Made by a program: the position numbers and the translations under genes
In this document: positions 37,570 through 48,994 of the stretch, in pieces
How positions within the stretch are numbered: position 1 is the stretch's first letter
How the letters are laid out: every line of letters begins with the position of its first letter
Source: Caldilineaceae bacterium
GTDB taxonomy: Bacteria; Chloroflexota; Anaerolineae; Caldilineales; Caldilineaceae
Direction: 5' to 3'
Length of the DNA stretch: 64,000 bases
Assembly: GCA_958295845.1 (NCBI GenBank)
Contig: OY282376.1
Span: 1,997,022 to 2,061,021, forward strand
The notes under the pieces: generated by a model
Database searches by the model: none
The model's input: only the letters and a program-made list of their open reading frames with translations
What the model was told of the DNA's origin: nothing

Positions 37570-37880
37570 CGAACATCGAGAACTGCAGTGCACCGGAAGA
37601 GTACCCACGCGCGCGAACGGCAGAGAGACGCCCTCCTGGCTGAAAGGGGCGTCCGTTAACGCAGCGCAACTGAAGACCTTAGCCCGACTGATTCAGGGCC
37701 AGTGTCGAAGAGGGGAATGTCGCCGGGAAGGCTGGGAGAGTGAACAGGCGTAGCACATAGCTCCCCCCGGGTCCGCCCGTTATCGCGGTAGAGAGAGCCG
37801 GCAATATCCTTGCCCGCTAACCAAGGTGGTACCGCGGAGTCACTTCGTCCTTTGGACTGAGTGACTTATTTTTTTGACCG
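37570..37880 (+). promoter_or_regulatory. T-box riboswitch leader upstream of valS
   Basis: A T-box leader senses uncharged tRNA and opens transcription of the synthetase gene. Seen here are AGTA (37600-37603) and CAGAGAG (37621-37627) typical of stem I, a distal stem GACGCCC/GGGCGTC (37627-37633 with 37647-37653), the CCCGTTATCGCGG...AGAGAG stem III region, and the invariant T-box AAGGTGGTACCGCGG (37823-37837). It then runs into an intrinsic terminator. The expected Val codon (GTN) is not in the position where I place the specifier loop: there I read GAA followed by GAC (37675-37677). A GTT lies at 37655-37657. The fold was done by hand, so the specifier is unresolved. Confidence 0.9.
37838..37875 (+). 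terminator. T-box terminator hairpin
   Basis: AGTCACT (37838-37844) pairs with AGTGACT (37860-37866), with an inner GTCC/GGAC pair and a loop of three T, followed by seven T (37869-37875). It competes with the T-box antiterminator just upstream. Confidence 0.9.
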
Positions 37881-37976
37881 AATCCGACCGAAACTCGCGT
37901 TAGCGATGAACGAACACTTGAACCGACCGTCCAGCCGCCCGACGCCGGCAAACTACCGATGGGAGCACAGGGAACA

Positions 37977-40778
<2,802 letters not shown>

Positions 40779-41120
40779 AGTTAGTTCGCATGATTTGTAG
40801 GATTTCCGAATAGCTTTATCGCATGGAGCAGTCCATAATATCTGATACAGGCGTGTGCTTGAATCTGGCAAGAAGGAGTGGGATTGTATTACGGTGAGTC
40901 GCCTCGAGGTTCACTAAGGCTTCTCACAATTCGGTCAACAGATCGTTTGTGATAATTTTGACAATGCAACGCCCGCCTGCTATACTCTGATCGACTCTAT
41001 CGAACGATGCACCGCAGTCCCGCCAGGCTTTGAATCCCGTTTCGTCAAGCCTGCCGGAAGGATGAGAAAGGGGCGAGAAGTGGGACCCAGCTTCCCTCTT
41101 CCCCAAGGAGACCAGACACT
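40779..41120. other. Intergenic region with the promoter of the electron-transfer operon
   Basis: About 340 bases between valS and the Rieske gene. Apart from the strong promoter at 40958-40986 and the ribosome site (CAAGGAGACC) before 41121, I see nothing recognisable. Confidence 0.5.
40958..40986 (+). promoter_or_regulatory. Strong sigma-70-type promoter of the Rieske/cytochrome operon
   Basis: TTGACA (40958-40963), exactly 17 bases, then TATACT (40981-40986): 6 of 6 and 5 of 6 matches. About 130 bases upstream of the first Rieske start, leaving a long leader. Confidence 0.8.
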
Positions 41121-42089
41121 ATGGCGGAAGTGAGTCAGGCATGGCTCGACAGAGTAGAACGCGCGCAACAAATGGCCGCCGAAAGACTGGGCGTCGACGT
41201 CAGTTCGATGCTGCCCCCGCGCGACATTAGCGAGGGCGAAGCCGCAGAAACTGCTCCACCAACCCAAGCTGCCGCCCCGCAGCCGGAACCGGCTGCCGTT
41301 GCCGCCGAAGCAACACCCGAGCCAGCACCTCAAACCGAACCAGCACCCGTCGCCGAGGCCGAACCGGTGGCCACAGCGGTCGCGCCTGCCGAAGAGGCCC
41401 CAACCGAAGTCGCCGCGGCCACAGCCGAAGCGCAGGCCCCCACCACTGTCCAAAGTAATGGCAGCGTCGCCGCCGCCGCAGAAAGAGTGGCACCCGTCGG
41501 CCGCGCCGCTGTTCTCGAAGGCTTCGAAACAGGCCAGGAAGGCATTAACCGGCGCGAGTTCCTCTCCTATGCTTGGGGCGGTGCCCTCACCCTTCTGACA
41601 CTGGAAAGCGGCCTCGCCACCTACCAGTTCATGTACCCGCGCTTCCGCGAAGGCGAGTTCGGCGGCAAATTTATTCTCGGAGACGCAACCGCCCTGCCCC
41701 AGATCGGCATCGATCCGGAAGGCAACTCGACCGGCAAATTCTGGCTCATCAATACCGACGAGGGGCCGCGCGCGCTCTACATGGTCTGCACACACCTCGG
41801 CTGCCTGTACAAGTGGGAGCCTTCCAACAACCGCTTCGAATGTCCCTGTCACGGCTCCAAATTCGACCGTGAGGGACATTATATCGAAGGGCCCGCGCCC
41901 CGCTCGCTCGATCAGTTTCTGGTTGAAATCGTCGAGGGAGGTTCAATCGTTTCGCAGACTGAAGACGCTGGCGACTTCATCTCGGCGCCAGCCCAGCCCT
42001 CGCCTGAAGCTGAAATCGTAGTGGACACAGGCAAGCGCCTGCAGGGCAAGCCAAAAGCTTTGTCACCAGCTAAGGCTGTGCCTTCATAG
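41121..42089 (+). CDS. Rieske [2Fe-2S] protein with long N-terminal extension
   Basis: A 322-aa iron-sulfur subunit of a cytochrome bc/b6f-type complex. The Rieske ligands are Cys223 and His225 in CTHLGC and Cys241 and His244 in CPCHGS, with the disulfide pair Cys228 and Cys243. Before the membrane anchor ([20 protein letters not shown], 143-162, with a twin-arginine) lies an unusual N-terminal part: residues 1-38 are helical, 39-128 are an Ala/Pro/Glu low-complexity stretch, all on the cytoplasmic side. It takes one electron from quinol and passes it to cytochrome c. First gene of the operon with a second Rieske-like protein, cytochrome b and cytochrome c. Confidence 0.93.
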   Translation: MAEVSQAWLDRVERAQQMAAERLGVDVSSMLPPRDISEGEAAETAPPTQAAAPQPEPAAVAAEATPEPAPQTEPAPVAEAEPVATAVAPAEEAPTEVAAATAEAQAPTTVQSNGSVAAAAERVAPVGRAAVLEGFETGQEGINRREFLSYAWGGALTLLTLESGLATYQFMYPRFREGEFGGKFILGDATALPQIGIDPEGNSTGKFWLINTDEGPRALYMVCTHLGCLYKWEPSNNRFECPCHGSKFDREGHYIEGPAPRSLDQFLVEIVEGGSIVSQTEDAGDFISAPAQPSPEAEIVVDTGKRLQGKPKALSPAKAVPS

Positions 42090-42173
42090 CCGCACCCACG
42101 ATTCAGGGGCAGGAACGCTACACGAGGAACCTTGAACTTGTGGAGTGATATCTAACTGGAGTCATCGGACAGA

Positions 42174-42875
42174 GTGACTGTCCATCAGTTTGTAGGAAGA
42201 CAAGAAACAACAAAGAGAGAATCCAGATCAGTCACTGCCGAGAAGATTGCGCCGCTCACGCGCGCAAAACTGTCCGGCTCACCATCTGGAAACCACCACG
42301 CCCGTAATAGGGGCGCGAGTCGACGCGAGTTTCTGATTTACGCTTGGGCCGGGATGTTGGCGGCAATGACCGTGGGTACTGGAGTGGCTGCCTATCAGTT
42401 CCTTTACCCTCGGCAGCGCATGAACGAATTTGGAGGCAAATTCTACCTTGGCGCCGCCTCCGACATGCCGCCAGTCGGCAGTGAACCGCAAGCGAATGTC
42501 TACGGCAAATTCTGGTTGGCCAACGCCGAGAAAGGACTGCGTGCATTCTATGAAATATGCACACATCCCTGGCGCAACAACCCCCACAAGTACAGGTGGG
42601 ATTCTGCAAGGAATCTCTTTAGGTGCCCATTGTGCGGCTCAAAGTTTAGCCTCGAAGGGCATTACATCGAGGGCCCTGCGCCCCGCTCCTTGGACCAATT
42701 TGAAATCGAGATCGGGGTCGGTCGCGCCACCGTTGCAGTGACAACTCACGTAGGGGACAAAATCGAACCTCCTATCGTGCCTTCTGCGGAAGCCGAGATT
42801 GTGGTCGACACGGGAATGCTAATTGAAGGGCTGCCAAAAGGTGATAGTCCTTTGCTGAATAGATATCAAGGTTAA
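42174..42875 (+). CDS. Rieske-like protein with altered cluster ligands
   Basis: A 233-aa paralogue of the preceding Rieske protein: same anchor (ASRREFLIYAWAGMLAAMTV), same FGGKF...LGAAS start and [16 protein letters not shown] end of the cluster fold. The ligand loops differ. Loop 1 reads CTHPWR: Cys129 and His131 are kept but the disulfide Cys is Arg134. Loop 2 reads CPLCGS: Cys151 is kept, the disulfide Cys is Leu153, and the ligand His is Cys154. Both disulfide residues are therefore lost together, and the potential ligand set is three Cys and one His. The cluster may be absent, or have a changed redox potential. GTG 42174 start; weak ribosome site. It is in line with intact cytochrome genes, so it is unlikely to be mere decay. 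Confidence 0.8.
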   Translation: MTVHQFVGRQETTKRESRSVTAEKIAPLTRAKLSGSPSGNHHARNRGASRREFLIYAWAGMLAAMTVGTGVAAYQFLYPRQRMNEFGGKFYLGAASDMPPVGSEPQANVYGKFWLANAEKGLRAFYEICTHPWRNNPHKYRWDSARNLFRCPLCGSKFSLEGHYIEGPAPRSLDQFEIEIGVGRATVAVTTHVGDKIEPPIVPSAEAEIVVDTGMLIEGLPKGDSPLLNRYQG

Positions 42876-42928
42876 AGACAGCGTGTCTTAGAACCTGAGA
42901 CTTCCTTACCAGGAGACGACAGAACCAG

Positions 42929-44572
42929 ATGGGACTCCAAGAAAATATCCGCGAAAAAGGAGTTCTCGGCGCGGTAGCTGCCCAGGCAGACGACGTATTC
43001 ACCCGCCTGACCGCCGGCATCGATGCCGGTGAGTTCCGCCGCATGTTGCAGGGCGAACCGCCCGGCCGCCCCAACCCGCGCCTCAAGCCCCATAGCGAAG
43101 GCTTCCTGCTCCACATCAAACCCACCTACTACCACGAGAGCGTGACCCGCTTCACCCATACCTACCGGCTGGGTTTGCTCTCCACCTATCTCTTCATCGT
43201 CGAAACCATCACCGGCATCCTCCTCATGATCTGGTACGCGCCTTCCCCGGAACGCGCGTACGTCGATATGATTCTGCTCCTGACCAATATACCCTTTGGC
43301 CAGTTCCTGCGCGACATGCACCGGCTCGGAGCAGAAGCGATGGTGGCTATCGTCACCCTGCACATGGTCAGGTGTTACCTGACAGGCAGCTATAAACCGC
43401 CGCGCCAGTTTACCTGGTTTACCGGCGTGCTCCTGCTGGTAATGACACTCTTCCTCAGCTTTTCCGGCTACCTGCTGCCCTGGGATCAGCTCGCATTCTG
43501 GGCTGTCACCATCGGCACCTCCATGGCCGAAGCCGTGCCGCCCGCCGTAGTCGGCGAAACCGTCAACCTGCTCGCCCGCGGCGCGCCCGACATCGGCGCA
43601 AACGGACTTCTGCGCTTCTACCTGCTGCACGTCCTTTTCCTGCCGCTGCTGCTGATCCTTTTCTTCTTCGTCCACTACTATAAGGTCGTCCACTTCGGCA
43701 TCAGCCTGCCCGCCGACGAAGAGGAAGTAGGCGAGGACACCGCCAACCGCGTCCCCGCCGACAAGCGCGTCTACTACCTGCCTGACGTCCTGGTCGACGA
43801 GACCAGTTTCATGACCGTCATGACGACTCTGCTCATCATCCTCACGGTCTTCTTCTTCCAGGCTCCCCTGGAACACATAGCCAACCCGCAGTCAACGCCT
43901 CTGCATACCGTCGCGCCCTGGTACTTCTATTGGCTGCAGGGGCTGCTCAAGATCGCAGACAAATTCATCGCCGGCGTCCTCCTTCCCGGCGTGCTTCTCG
44001 TCCTGCTCATGGCCATCCCCTATCTCGACTACAACCCCAGCCGCCGTGGCAAAGACCGCAAGGTAGCCATCGTCGCCGGAATCGTCGCAGGGGCTGTCAT
44101 GATAATTTGGAGCTGGATGGGCACGCCCGAATACGCCGTCGAGGGCGCCCCCGCGGTCGAAATCGTTCAGGACGTGATGCCCGAAGAAGGCTCCGGCCTC
44201 TCCCGTGAAATCGGCTACAAACATCTGCCGCTCGGCATCTGGCGCACCGATGAAGTATACGATGTGCACGACCACGAATTCGAAGAGCTCCTCCACGAGT
44301 TCAACAACGCCGTCGATTTCTACCGCCGTCAGGACCCCGATTTCAACGCGCCCATCGGCATTTTGACGATTACCCAGGCCCAACCCCGCCTCAAGAAGTT
44401 GAACTGGGAAGTCACCTGGTTCGACTCCGAAGGGACGGCCGGCAAATATGAAAAGACCTTCTGGCTGCACCAGGACTCCCTCTACTGGGAGCAGTACGGC
44501 TGGAAGCACCTGTTCCTTGGCTACGTTGCCGATGGATGGAAGAGTCTGTCCGGCGCTCTTGTAGGAGAGTAA
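42929..44572 (+). CDS. Cytochrome b (b6-type, fused with subunit IV-like region and C-terminal extension)
   Basis: A 547-aa membrane protein. Heme ligands are His131 and His145 (13 residues between) and His234 and His249 (14 between); the extra residue in the second pair is the cytochrome b6 pattern. The Qo loop carries APWYF (329-333) in place of PEWY. After helices at 345-368 and 379-397 it continues for about 150 soluble residues (400-547) without a family I recognise ([37 protein letters not shown]). It is the quinol-oxidising core of the complex. It follows the Rieske-like gene by 53 bases and precedes cytochrome c by 10 bases. Confidence 0.92.
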   Translation: MGLQENIREKGVLGAVAAQADDVFTRLTAGIDAGEFRRMLQGEPPGRPNPRLKPHSEGFLLHIKPTYYHESVTRFTHTYRLGLLSTYLFIVETITGILLMIWYAPSPERAYVDMILLLTNIPFGQFLRDMHRLGAEAMVAIVTLHMVRCYLTGSYKPPRQFTWFTGVLLLVMTLFLSFSGYLLPWDQLAFWAVTIGTSMAEAVPPAVVGETVNLLARGAPDIGANGLLRFYLLHVLFLPLLLILFFFVHYYKVVHFGISLPADEEEVGEDTANRVPADKRVYYLPDVLVDETSFMTVMTTLLIILTVFFFQAPLEHIANPQSTPLHTVAPWYFYWLQGLLKIADKFIAGVLLPGVLLVLLMAIPYLDYNPSRRGKDRKVAIVAGIVAGAVMIIWSWMGTPEYAVEGAPAVEIVQDVMPEEGSGLSREIGYKHLPLGIWRTDEVYDVHDHEFEELLHEFNNAVDFYRRQDPDFNAPIGILTITQAQPRLKKLNWEVTWFDSEGTAGKYEKTFWLHQDSLYWEQYGWKHLFLGYVADGWKSLSGALVGE

Positions 44573-44582
44573 TACAGCCACT

Positions 44583-45503
44583 ATGCATCGTCTTTACACC
44601 AGATCTCCTATCGCCAAAATAATGTGGGGCATCCTGTCCTCACTGGTCGGCATCGTCGTGCTCCTGATGGTCCTGGTAAGCGAAAACCCCCGTATGGAAG
44701 CACAGACCATCAACTGGGAAGGCCGCTCAATCGAGAACGGCGCCAAGCTGTTCTCCGACAACTGCCTCATCTGCCATGGTCCGGATGGTCAGGGAATCCT
44801 GGGCAAAGGGCCCGGACTGAATAGCTACTACTTTTTCACCGATACCGGACGCCTCAAGGACGTTGGTTGGGTCGGCTCGCTCGAAGACTACGTGAAACTT
44901 ACCATCGCCGCCGGCCGCCCCAGCAAAACAGACAGCCAGTGGCCCGAAGTCATGCCAACTTGGGGAGGCCAATTCGGCGGACCCCTACGCGGCGACCAGG
45001 TTGTAGATCTGACCCTTTACGTCATGAACTGGAAAGAATCTGCACTAGCCCAGACACCAGACGAAGACCCATTCCAACCCTTCGATGACGTCTTCCAACC
45101 TGCAGAATTCCAAAACACTGCCCATATCCTGCTCAGCGAAGAAGAACAGGCCGCAGCCCTCGAAGAATACAGAGCCCGCAACATCCGCTCGCCCCAGGAC
45201 ATCTGGACGGGCGAAGCCTGTTTCGCCTGCCACAATCTCGAAGAGAGACAAGTCGACCTCGCCGGCCAGAACGGCCCCAACTTCGCCGACCTCTACGAAC
45301 GCGCCGGCTCTCGCGTCGAAGGCATGACCGCCGAAGAATACGTCTACGAAAGCATCGTCAATCCCACCGCCTTCGTGGTCGAAACTTACGAACAAGCCGG
45401 CAAGATGCCGCAAAACTTCGCCGAAAAACTCAGCGAAGACGAGATCCAGGCGCTCGTAGCCTGGCTGCTCGATCCCGACCGGGAAGTAATTGCCGAGGAG
45501 TAA
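44583..45503 (+). CDS. Membrane-anchored diheme cytochrome c
   Basis: A 306-aa protein with one N-terminal transmembrane anchor (about 12-33) and two c-type heme sites: CLICH (61-65) and CFACH (213-217). Probable Met ligands are Met124 (VMPTWGG) and Met275 (KMPQNF). Each half is a mono-heme cytochrome c domain, joined by an acidic linker around residues 155-200. It would accept electrons from the Rieske protein and pass them to a terminal oxidase or other acceptor outside the membrane. It is the last gene of the operon; heme maturation genes are not in the window. Confidence 0.93.
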   Translation: MHRLYTRSPIAKIMWGILSSLVGIVVLLMVLVSENPRMEAQTINWEGRSIENGAKLFSDNCLICHGPDGQGILGKGPGLNSYYFFTDTGRLKDVGWVGSLEDYVKLTIAAGRPSKTDSQWPEVMPTWGGQFGGPLRGDQVVDLTLYVMNWKESALAQTPDEDPFQPFDDVFQPAEFQNTAHILLSEEEQAAALEEYRARNIRSPQDIWTGEACFACHNLEERQVDLAGQNGPNFADLYERAGSRVEGMTAEEYVYESIVNPTAFVVETYEQAGKMPQNFAEKLSEDEIQALVAWLLDPDREVIAEE

Positions 45504-45624
45504 AGAGCGAGAGGGTGGGGTGGCTTCCTCGCCCCACCTCCATTTGGAACCACCCCCCCTAATCTTCTCGCCGCTTCCTTCTCTTTCCTCTTCACAGTCA
45601 TACAGTCAATTCAGAGGGTGTTGC

Positions 45625-46341
45625 GTGACAAGCGCAAAACCGCAACATTTCCGGAACCGCCGCCACGCCGGCGCGCTGCTCGGGGCCATGCTCCAGGAGT
45701 TGGAGGCTGTCAACCCGCTTGTCCTCGGCCTGGTCCGAGGGGGAGTACCCGTCGCCAGCGAGGTCGCCAGCGCCCTGCAAGCGCCCCTCGACGTCTGGCT
45801 CGTCCGCAAGCTCGGAGTACCCGGCCAGACCGAACTGGCCTTCGGTGCCATCGCCGAAGGCGGAGTCCAGGTCATCAACCAGAAAGTAGTCGCCCAGCAG
45901 AGGCTGAGCAATGACCGCATCCGCAAGATTTCGCGCCAGCAGCAGCGTGAACTCTCCCGCCGCGCCCGGCTCTTCCGCCGCGACCGCCCTCCCGCCCCCA
46001 TCAAGGACCGCACAATCTTCCTCATCGATGACGGCCTTGCCACCGGCGCCTCCATGCGCGCCGCCATCCAGGCCCTGACCCATCGCGAACCGCGTGAAAT
46101 CGTACCCGCGGTCCCCGTCGCACCCTCGAGTACCATCGCCCAATTGCAGACGCAACCCACGCCCCCGGCCCCCGGCGCTTCAGACGAGGGCGCCAACCTG
46201 GTCAGCCGCGTCGTCGCCCTCCTTTCACCTTCACCGTTCTGGGGAGTCGGCGCCTGGTACGACGACTTTCGCCAGGTTAGCGACGCCGAAGTCGTCCGAC
46301 TCCTGGCAGACCACGCGCCCTCTGGCAACACCCTGAAATGA
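45625..46341 (+). CDS. Predicted phosphoribosyltransferase (COG1926-like)
   Basis: A 238-aa protein with the PRTase type I fold. The PRPP-binding loop is IFLIDDGLATGASM, and the N-terminal VLGLVRGGVPVASEVA with LDVWLVRKLGVPGQTELAFGAIAEGG is characteristic of the COG1926 group of unassigned phosphoribosyltransferases. The likely start is GTG 45625, preceded by AGAGGG; the frame opens at 45490 but the first 45 residues look non-coding. It follows the cytochrome operon by about 120 bases; there is no obvious functional link. Substrate unknown. Confidence 0.85.
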   Translation: MTSAKPQHFRNRRHAGALLGAMLQELEAVNPLVLGLVRGGVPVASEVASALQAPLDVWLVRKLGVPGQTELAFGAIAEGGVQVINQKVVAQQRLSNDRIRKISRQQQRELSRRARLFRRDRPPAPIKDRTIFLIDDGLATGASMRAAIQALTHREPREIVPAVPVAPSSTIAQLQTQPTPPAPGASDEGANLVSRVVALLSPSPFWGVGAWYDDFRQVSDAEVVRLLADHAPSGNTLK

Positions 46342-46478
46342 ATAAATCCGGATTTCAGCCCACCTGCCACTGTCTCCTGGATACGAAGTTTGATACGTAA
46401 GCCAGTACTTCCTTGGCCAGTGACCGTTGCAGCTCGTACCTATCTCGGTTTTCCCTCTGAACAAATTATTTTATTCAC

Positions 46479-46506
46479 TTGACATGCGTTTCTCAAACCA
46501 TATAAT
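46479..46506 (+). promoter_or_regulatory. Strong promoter of the second ABC/PhyH island
   Basis: TTGACA (46479-46484), 16 bases, TATAAT (46501-46506): perfect matches for both boxes, in a locally AT-rich segment. Start near 46513, about 50 bases before the binding-protein gene. Confidence 0.85.
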
Positions 46507-46564
46507 CTACACAATCCCCCCTAAGTTCATCGGTGGGCGTTCAACATGAAAAGGAGACGCAACC

Positions 46565-47959
46565 ATGCAACGTACGTTATCAAGACGTGATTTCTTGAAA
46601 ACCGCGGCCTTGACTGGTGGCGCGGCGGCCTTGACCGCCTGCGTAGCCCCCGCAGCCCCAGGATCTGATGGCGCCGAGAGCGAGGCCGCAATGGCCCCGG
46701 TCGAAATCCAATGGTGGTCCTTCCCCCTCGGCCTCCCCGGCGATATCCTTCCCCACGGTACCTGGGAACAGGAGAGGGCCGACGAATACAGTGATATGAC
46801 CGAGGGCGTTACCATCACTTACCAGGCGGTGGGCTGGGATTCCATCGTGAAGGTACAGACCTCGATTGCCTCCGGCAATCCCCCACATACAGTCCTCCGA
46901 GCCAGCGTTGATGGCATCATCCAGGCTCTTCAATCCGACGTCGCCGTAGAGATCGAGCTTCCCCAGGAGTTCCAGGATGACCTCCCGGGAGGCTGGTACG
47001 AAGGCATGCATTTCAGGGGCAAGAACTACATGGTGCCCTTCTACACGCTTGCCAACGGCATGGTCTTAAATCTTGACATCGTTGAAGAGGCCGGCGCTGA
47101 CCACCTGCTCCCCCAAGGCCCAGAAAGAACGTGGGACTTCGACACCTATCTGGCGATGATGAAGGCCTGTACCTTCGAACGCGATGACGGCTCGCAGGTC
47201 TGGGGCGGCGTGTTCTCCGCCGCTGAAACAAATCCATTCTTCTACTGGCCGGACCAAGTCCTCAGTTGGAACTGGGGAACCGACACTGTAGAGCTCAGAG
47301 ACGGCGAGTGGGTCTGTAAACTGGCCGAAGAAGAAGGCCTGGCCTGGCTGCAATGGCTGCAGGATCTCTACTTCGTGCATGAAGTTATTCCCAACCCGTC
47401 CGGCCTCAGCGCCAGCCGTTGGGACTACTTCTTCCAGAAGTCCCTCCTCGGCGGTATCGGCCCCAGCATCGGCTGGTCACAGCGCCCCGGCGTCGAAGTC
47501 GATCCCGCTACCCTGATCGTCACTGATACCGAGCGCGAAATAAACTGGATGTTTGTCCAGCCGCCCACCAATCCAGGCGTCGACCACTCCCTTTACTGGG
47601 GTGGGCCCAATCTGGATGTCAATTCCATCGTTTACCGCGCCGGCGGTGCCAATGAGATAGGCCCGTCGATCGACTTCGCTCTCTGGCTCTCCAACAGAGA
47701 GAATCAGAAATGGATAGCGCAGTACCTGCTGCCTGCGCGCGTGTCAGCCGTTGAAGGCGTCGACAACCCCATGCTGGAATGGCACTACGAGCACTACATC
47801 CCCTACGGCCGGCAGAGAGCTTCAGCCCACGGCGGACGCGCACGAGAGACCGTCGAGCAACTGGAGCTGGTACATCAGAAGATCTTCCTACCCACGCCTC
47901 CCGAAGAAGCAGTGCAGGATTTCTGTGACACGATCGCAAAACTGGATTGGTACGTTTAA
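46565..47959 (+). CDS. ABC transporter substrate-binding lipoprotein (second importer)
   Basis: A 464-aa extracellular solute-binding protein of the sugar type. The leader has a twin-arginine (SRRDFLKTA), a hydrophobic helix and a lipobox (LTAC, about 23-26). The mature part includes LHPDT-like segments of the family 1 fold (PRTWDFDTYLAMMKACTF-like region at about 175-200, WLQWLQDLYFVHEV). AAAAGGAGA is 8 bases before the ATG. It is under a strong promoter and followed by a long hairpin and two permeases, the arrangement seen when the binding protein is made in excess. It is only distantly similar to the first binding protein at 25201. Confidence 0.92.
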   Translation: MQRTLSRRDFLKTAALTGGAAALTACVAPAAPGSDGAESEAAMAPVEIQWWSFPLGLPGDILPHGTWEQERADEYSDMTEGVTITYQAVGWDSIVKVQTSIASGNPPHTVLRASVDGIIQALQSDVAVEIELPQEFQDDLPGGWYEGMHFRGKNYMVPFYTLANGMVLNLDIVEEAGADHLLPQGPERTWDFDTYLAMMKACTFERDDGSQVWGGVFSAAETNPFFYWPDQVLSWNWGTDTVELRDGEWVCKLAEEEGLAWLQWLQDLYFVHEVIPNPSGLSASRWDYFFQKSLLGGIGPSIGWSQRPGVEVDPATLIVTDTEREINWMFVQPPTNPGVDHSLYWGGPNLDVNSIVYRAGGANEIGPSIDFALWLSNRENQKWIAQYLLPARVSAVEGVDNPMLEWHYEHYIPYGRQRASAHGGRARETVEQLELVHQKIFLPTPPEEAVQDFCDTIAKLDWYV

Positions 47960-47972
47960 GGTTCCATCACAG

Positions 47973-48020
47973 GCATTGCGTATTGCAGGGCGGCCCAAGG
48001 GCGCTCGCAATACGCAATGC
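47973..48020. repeat. 14-bp perfect hairpin between binding protein and permease
   Basis: GCATTGCGTATTGC (47973-47986) and GCAATACGCAATGC (48007-48020) are perfect complements enclosing a 20-base loop. There is no T-run, so it is probably an mRNA-stabilising or processing hairpin that lets the binding-protein message exceed the permease message, as known for malE-malF-type operons. Its right arm contains the ATG at 48017. Confidence 0.7.
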
Positions 48021-48031
48021 CCCCCAATAAC

Positions 48032-48979
48032 ATGACAGACAGGGTAGACAAAATCGGCACCGGCTGGCGCCAGCGACCAAAGTCGATCCCGTGGCCGCGT
48101 CTGACCAACGCACAGTCGGAAACGCTTTGGGGTTTTCTCCTGATCGCCCCCTTCATGGTCTTATTCGTAATCTTTGTCCTCCTTCCTTACGGCATGGTCA
48201 TCTGGTTGAGCATCGTCGACTGGCATCCGCGCGGGGTCACCGAGTACGTAGGCCTGCAAAATTATGCAGACGTCATCGAGATGCCCAGCGCCCAGAAGTC
48301 AATGGTCAACTCCTTCTACTACACCTTCATGGTTGTCCCGATCTCGACTGCTCTATCGCTGTTGACCGCCATCCTGATCGTCTCGCTGCGCAGCAGTTCC
48401 ATGCGCGGCTTCTTCCAGGCCGCATTCTACCTCCCCGGTGTCATCTCTGGGTTGGCAGTAGCAATTATTTGGCGCTTTGTTTTTGACTTTCATGTCGGCG
48501 TTCTCAACTACTTCCTTTCTGTTGTCAATTTGGAGCCCGTCAACTGGCTTGGAAATATCTACTCGGCACTGCCCTCCTTGGCCGGAATGGCCATCCTTTC
48601 CAGTAACGGCGTTGCAATTATCATCTTCTGCGCCGCTCTGTTAAGCATTCCTTCCAGCCTGTACGACGCTGCCTCCGTCGATGGCGCGGCCTTCTGGCGC
48701 AAGCACTGGTCGATCACGCTGCCGCTCCTGACGCCCGCAATGCTGTATGTTATCGTCGTTTCCACGCTCGGCGCGCTTCAGGTTTTCGTGCCCATCTATG
48801 TTTTGACACGCGGCGGGCCTGTTCATAGCACAATTACCGTTGGTTACTACATTTACAACCAGTTGATCTTCTACGCTAACTCCGGCACCGCCGCCGCCGC
48901 CGGACTGCTTCTTCTTGTGGCAACAGTCGGTTTTACCGTCTTTCAGTTCCGACGCTTCTCCCAGGTTGTGGAATTCTGA
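48032..48979 (+). CDS. ABC transporter permease, MalF/UgpA-type
   Basis: A permease of about 315 residues with six hydrophobic helices, starting after a short polar segment (ETLWGFLLIAPFMVLFVIF is helix 1). The EAA loop reads LYDAASVDGAAFWRKHWSITLP. I chose ATG 48032 because the ATG at 48017 is buried in the right arm of a strong hairpin; the longer form adds only five residues. It is the first of two permeases of the COG1175/COG0395 type and pairs with the next gene. The substrate is unknown. Confidence 0.92.
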   Translation: MTDRVDKIGTGWRQRPKSIPWPRLTNAQSETLWGFLLIAPFMVLFVIFVLLPYGMVIWLSIVDWHPRGVTEYVGLQNYADVIEMPSAQKSMVNSFYYTFMVVPISTALSLLTAILIVSLRSSSMRGFFQAAFYLPGVISGLAVAIIWRFVFDFHVGVLNYFLSVVNLEPVNWLGNIYSALPSLAGMAILSSNGVAIIIFCAALLSIPSSLYDAASVDGAAFWRKHWSITLPLLTPAMLYVIVVSTLGALQVFVPIYVLTRGGPVHSTITVGYYIYNQLIFYANSGTAAAAGLLLLVATVGFTVFQFRRFSQVVEF

Positions 48980-48994
48980 TCCGAAGGGCCGAAC

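Noticed and set aside
48017..48031. ATG 48017 as the permease start
   Set aside because: It lies in the right arm of a perfect 14-bp hairpin and has no ribosome site; the ATG at 48032 is preferred, though the difference is only five residues.
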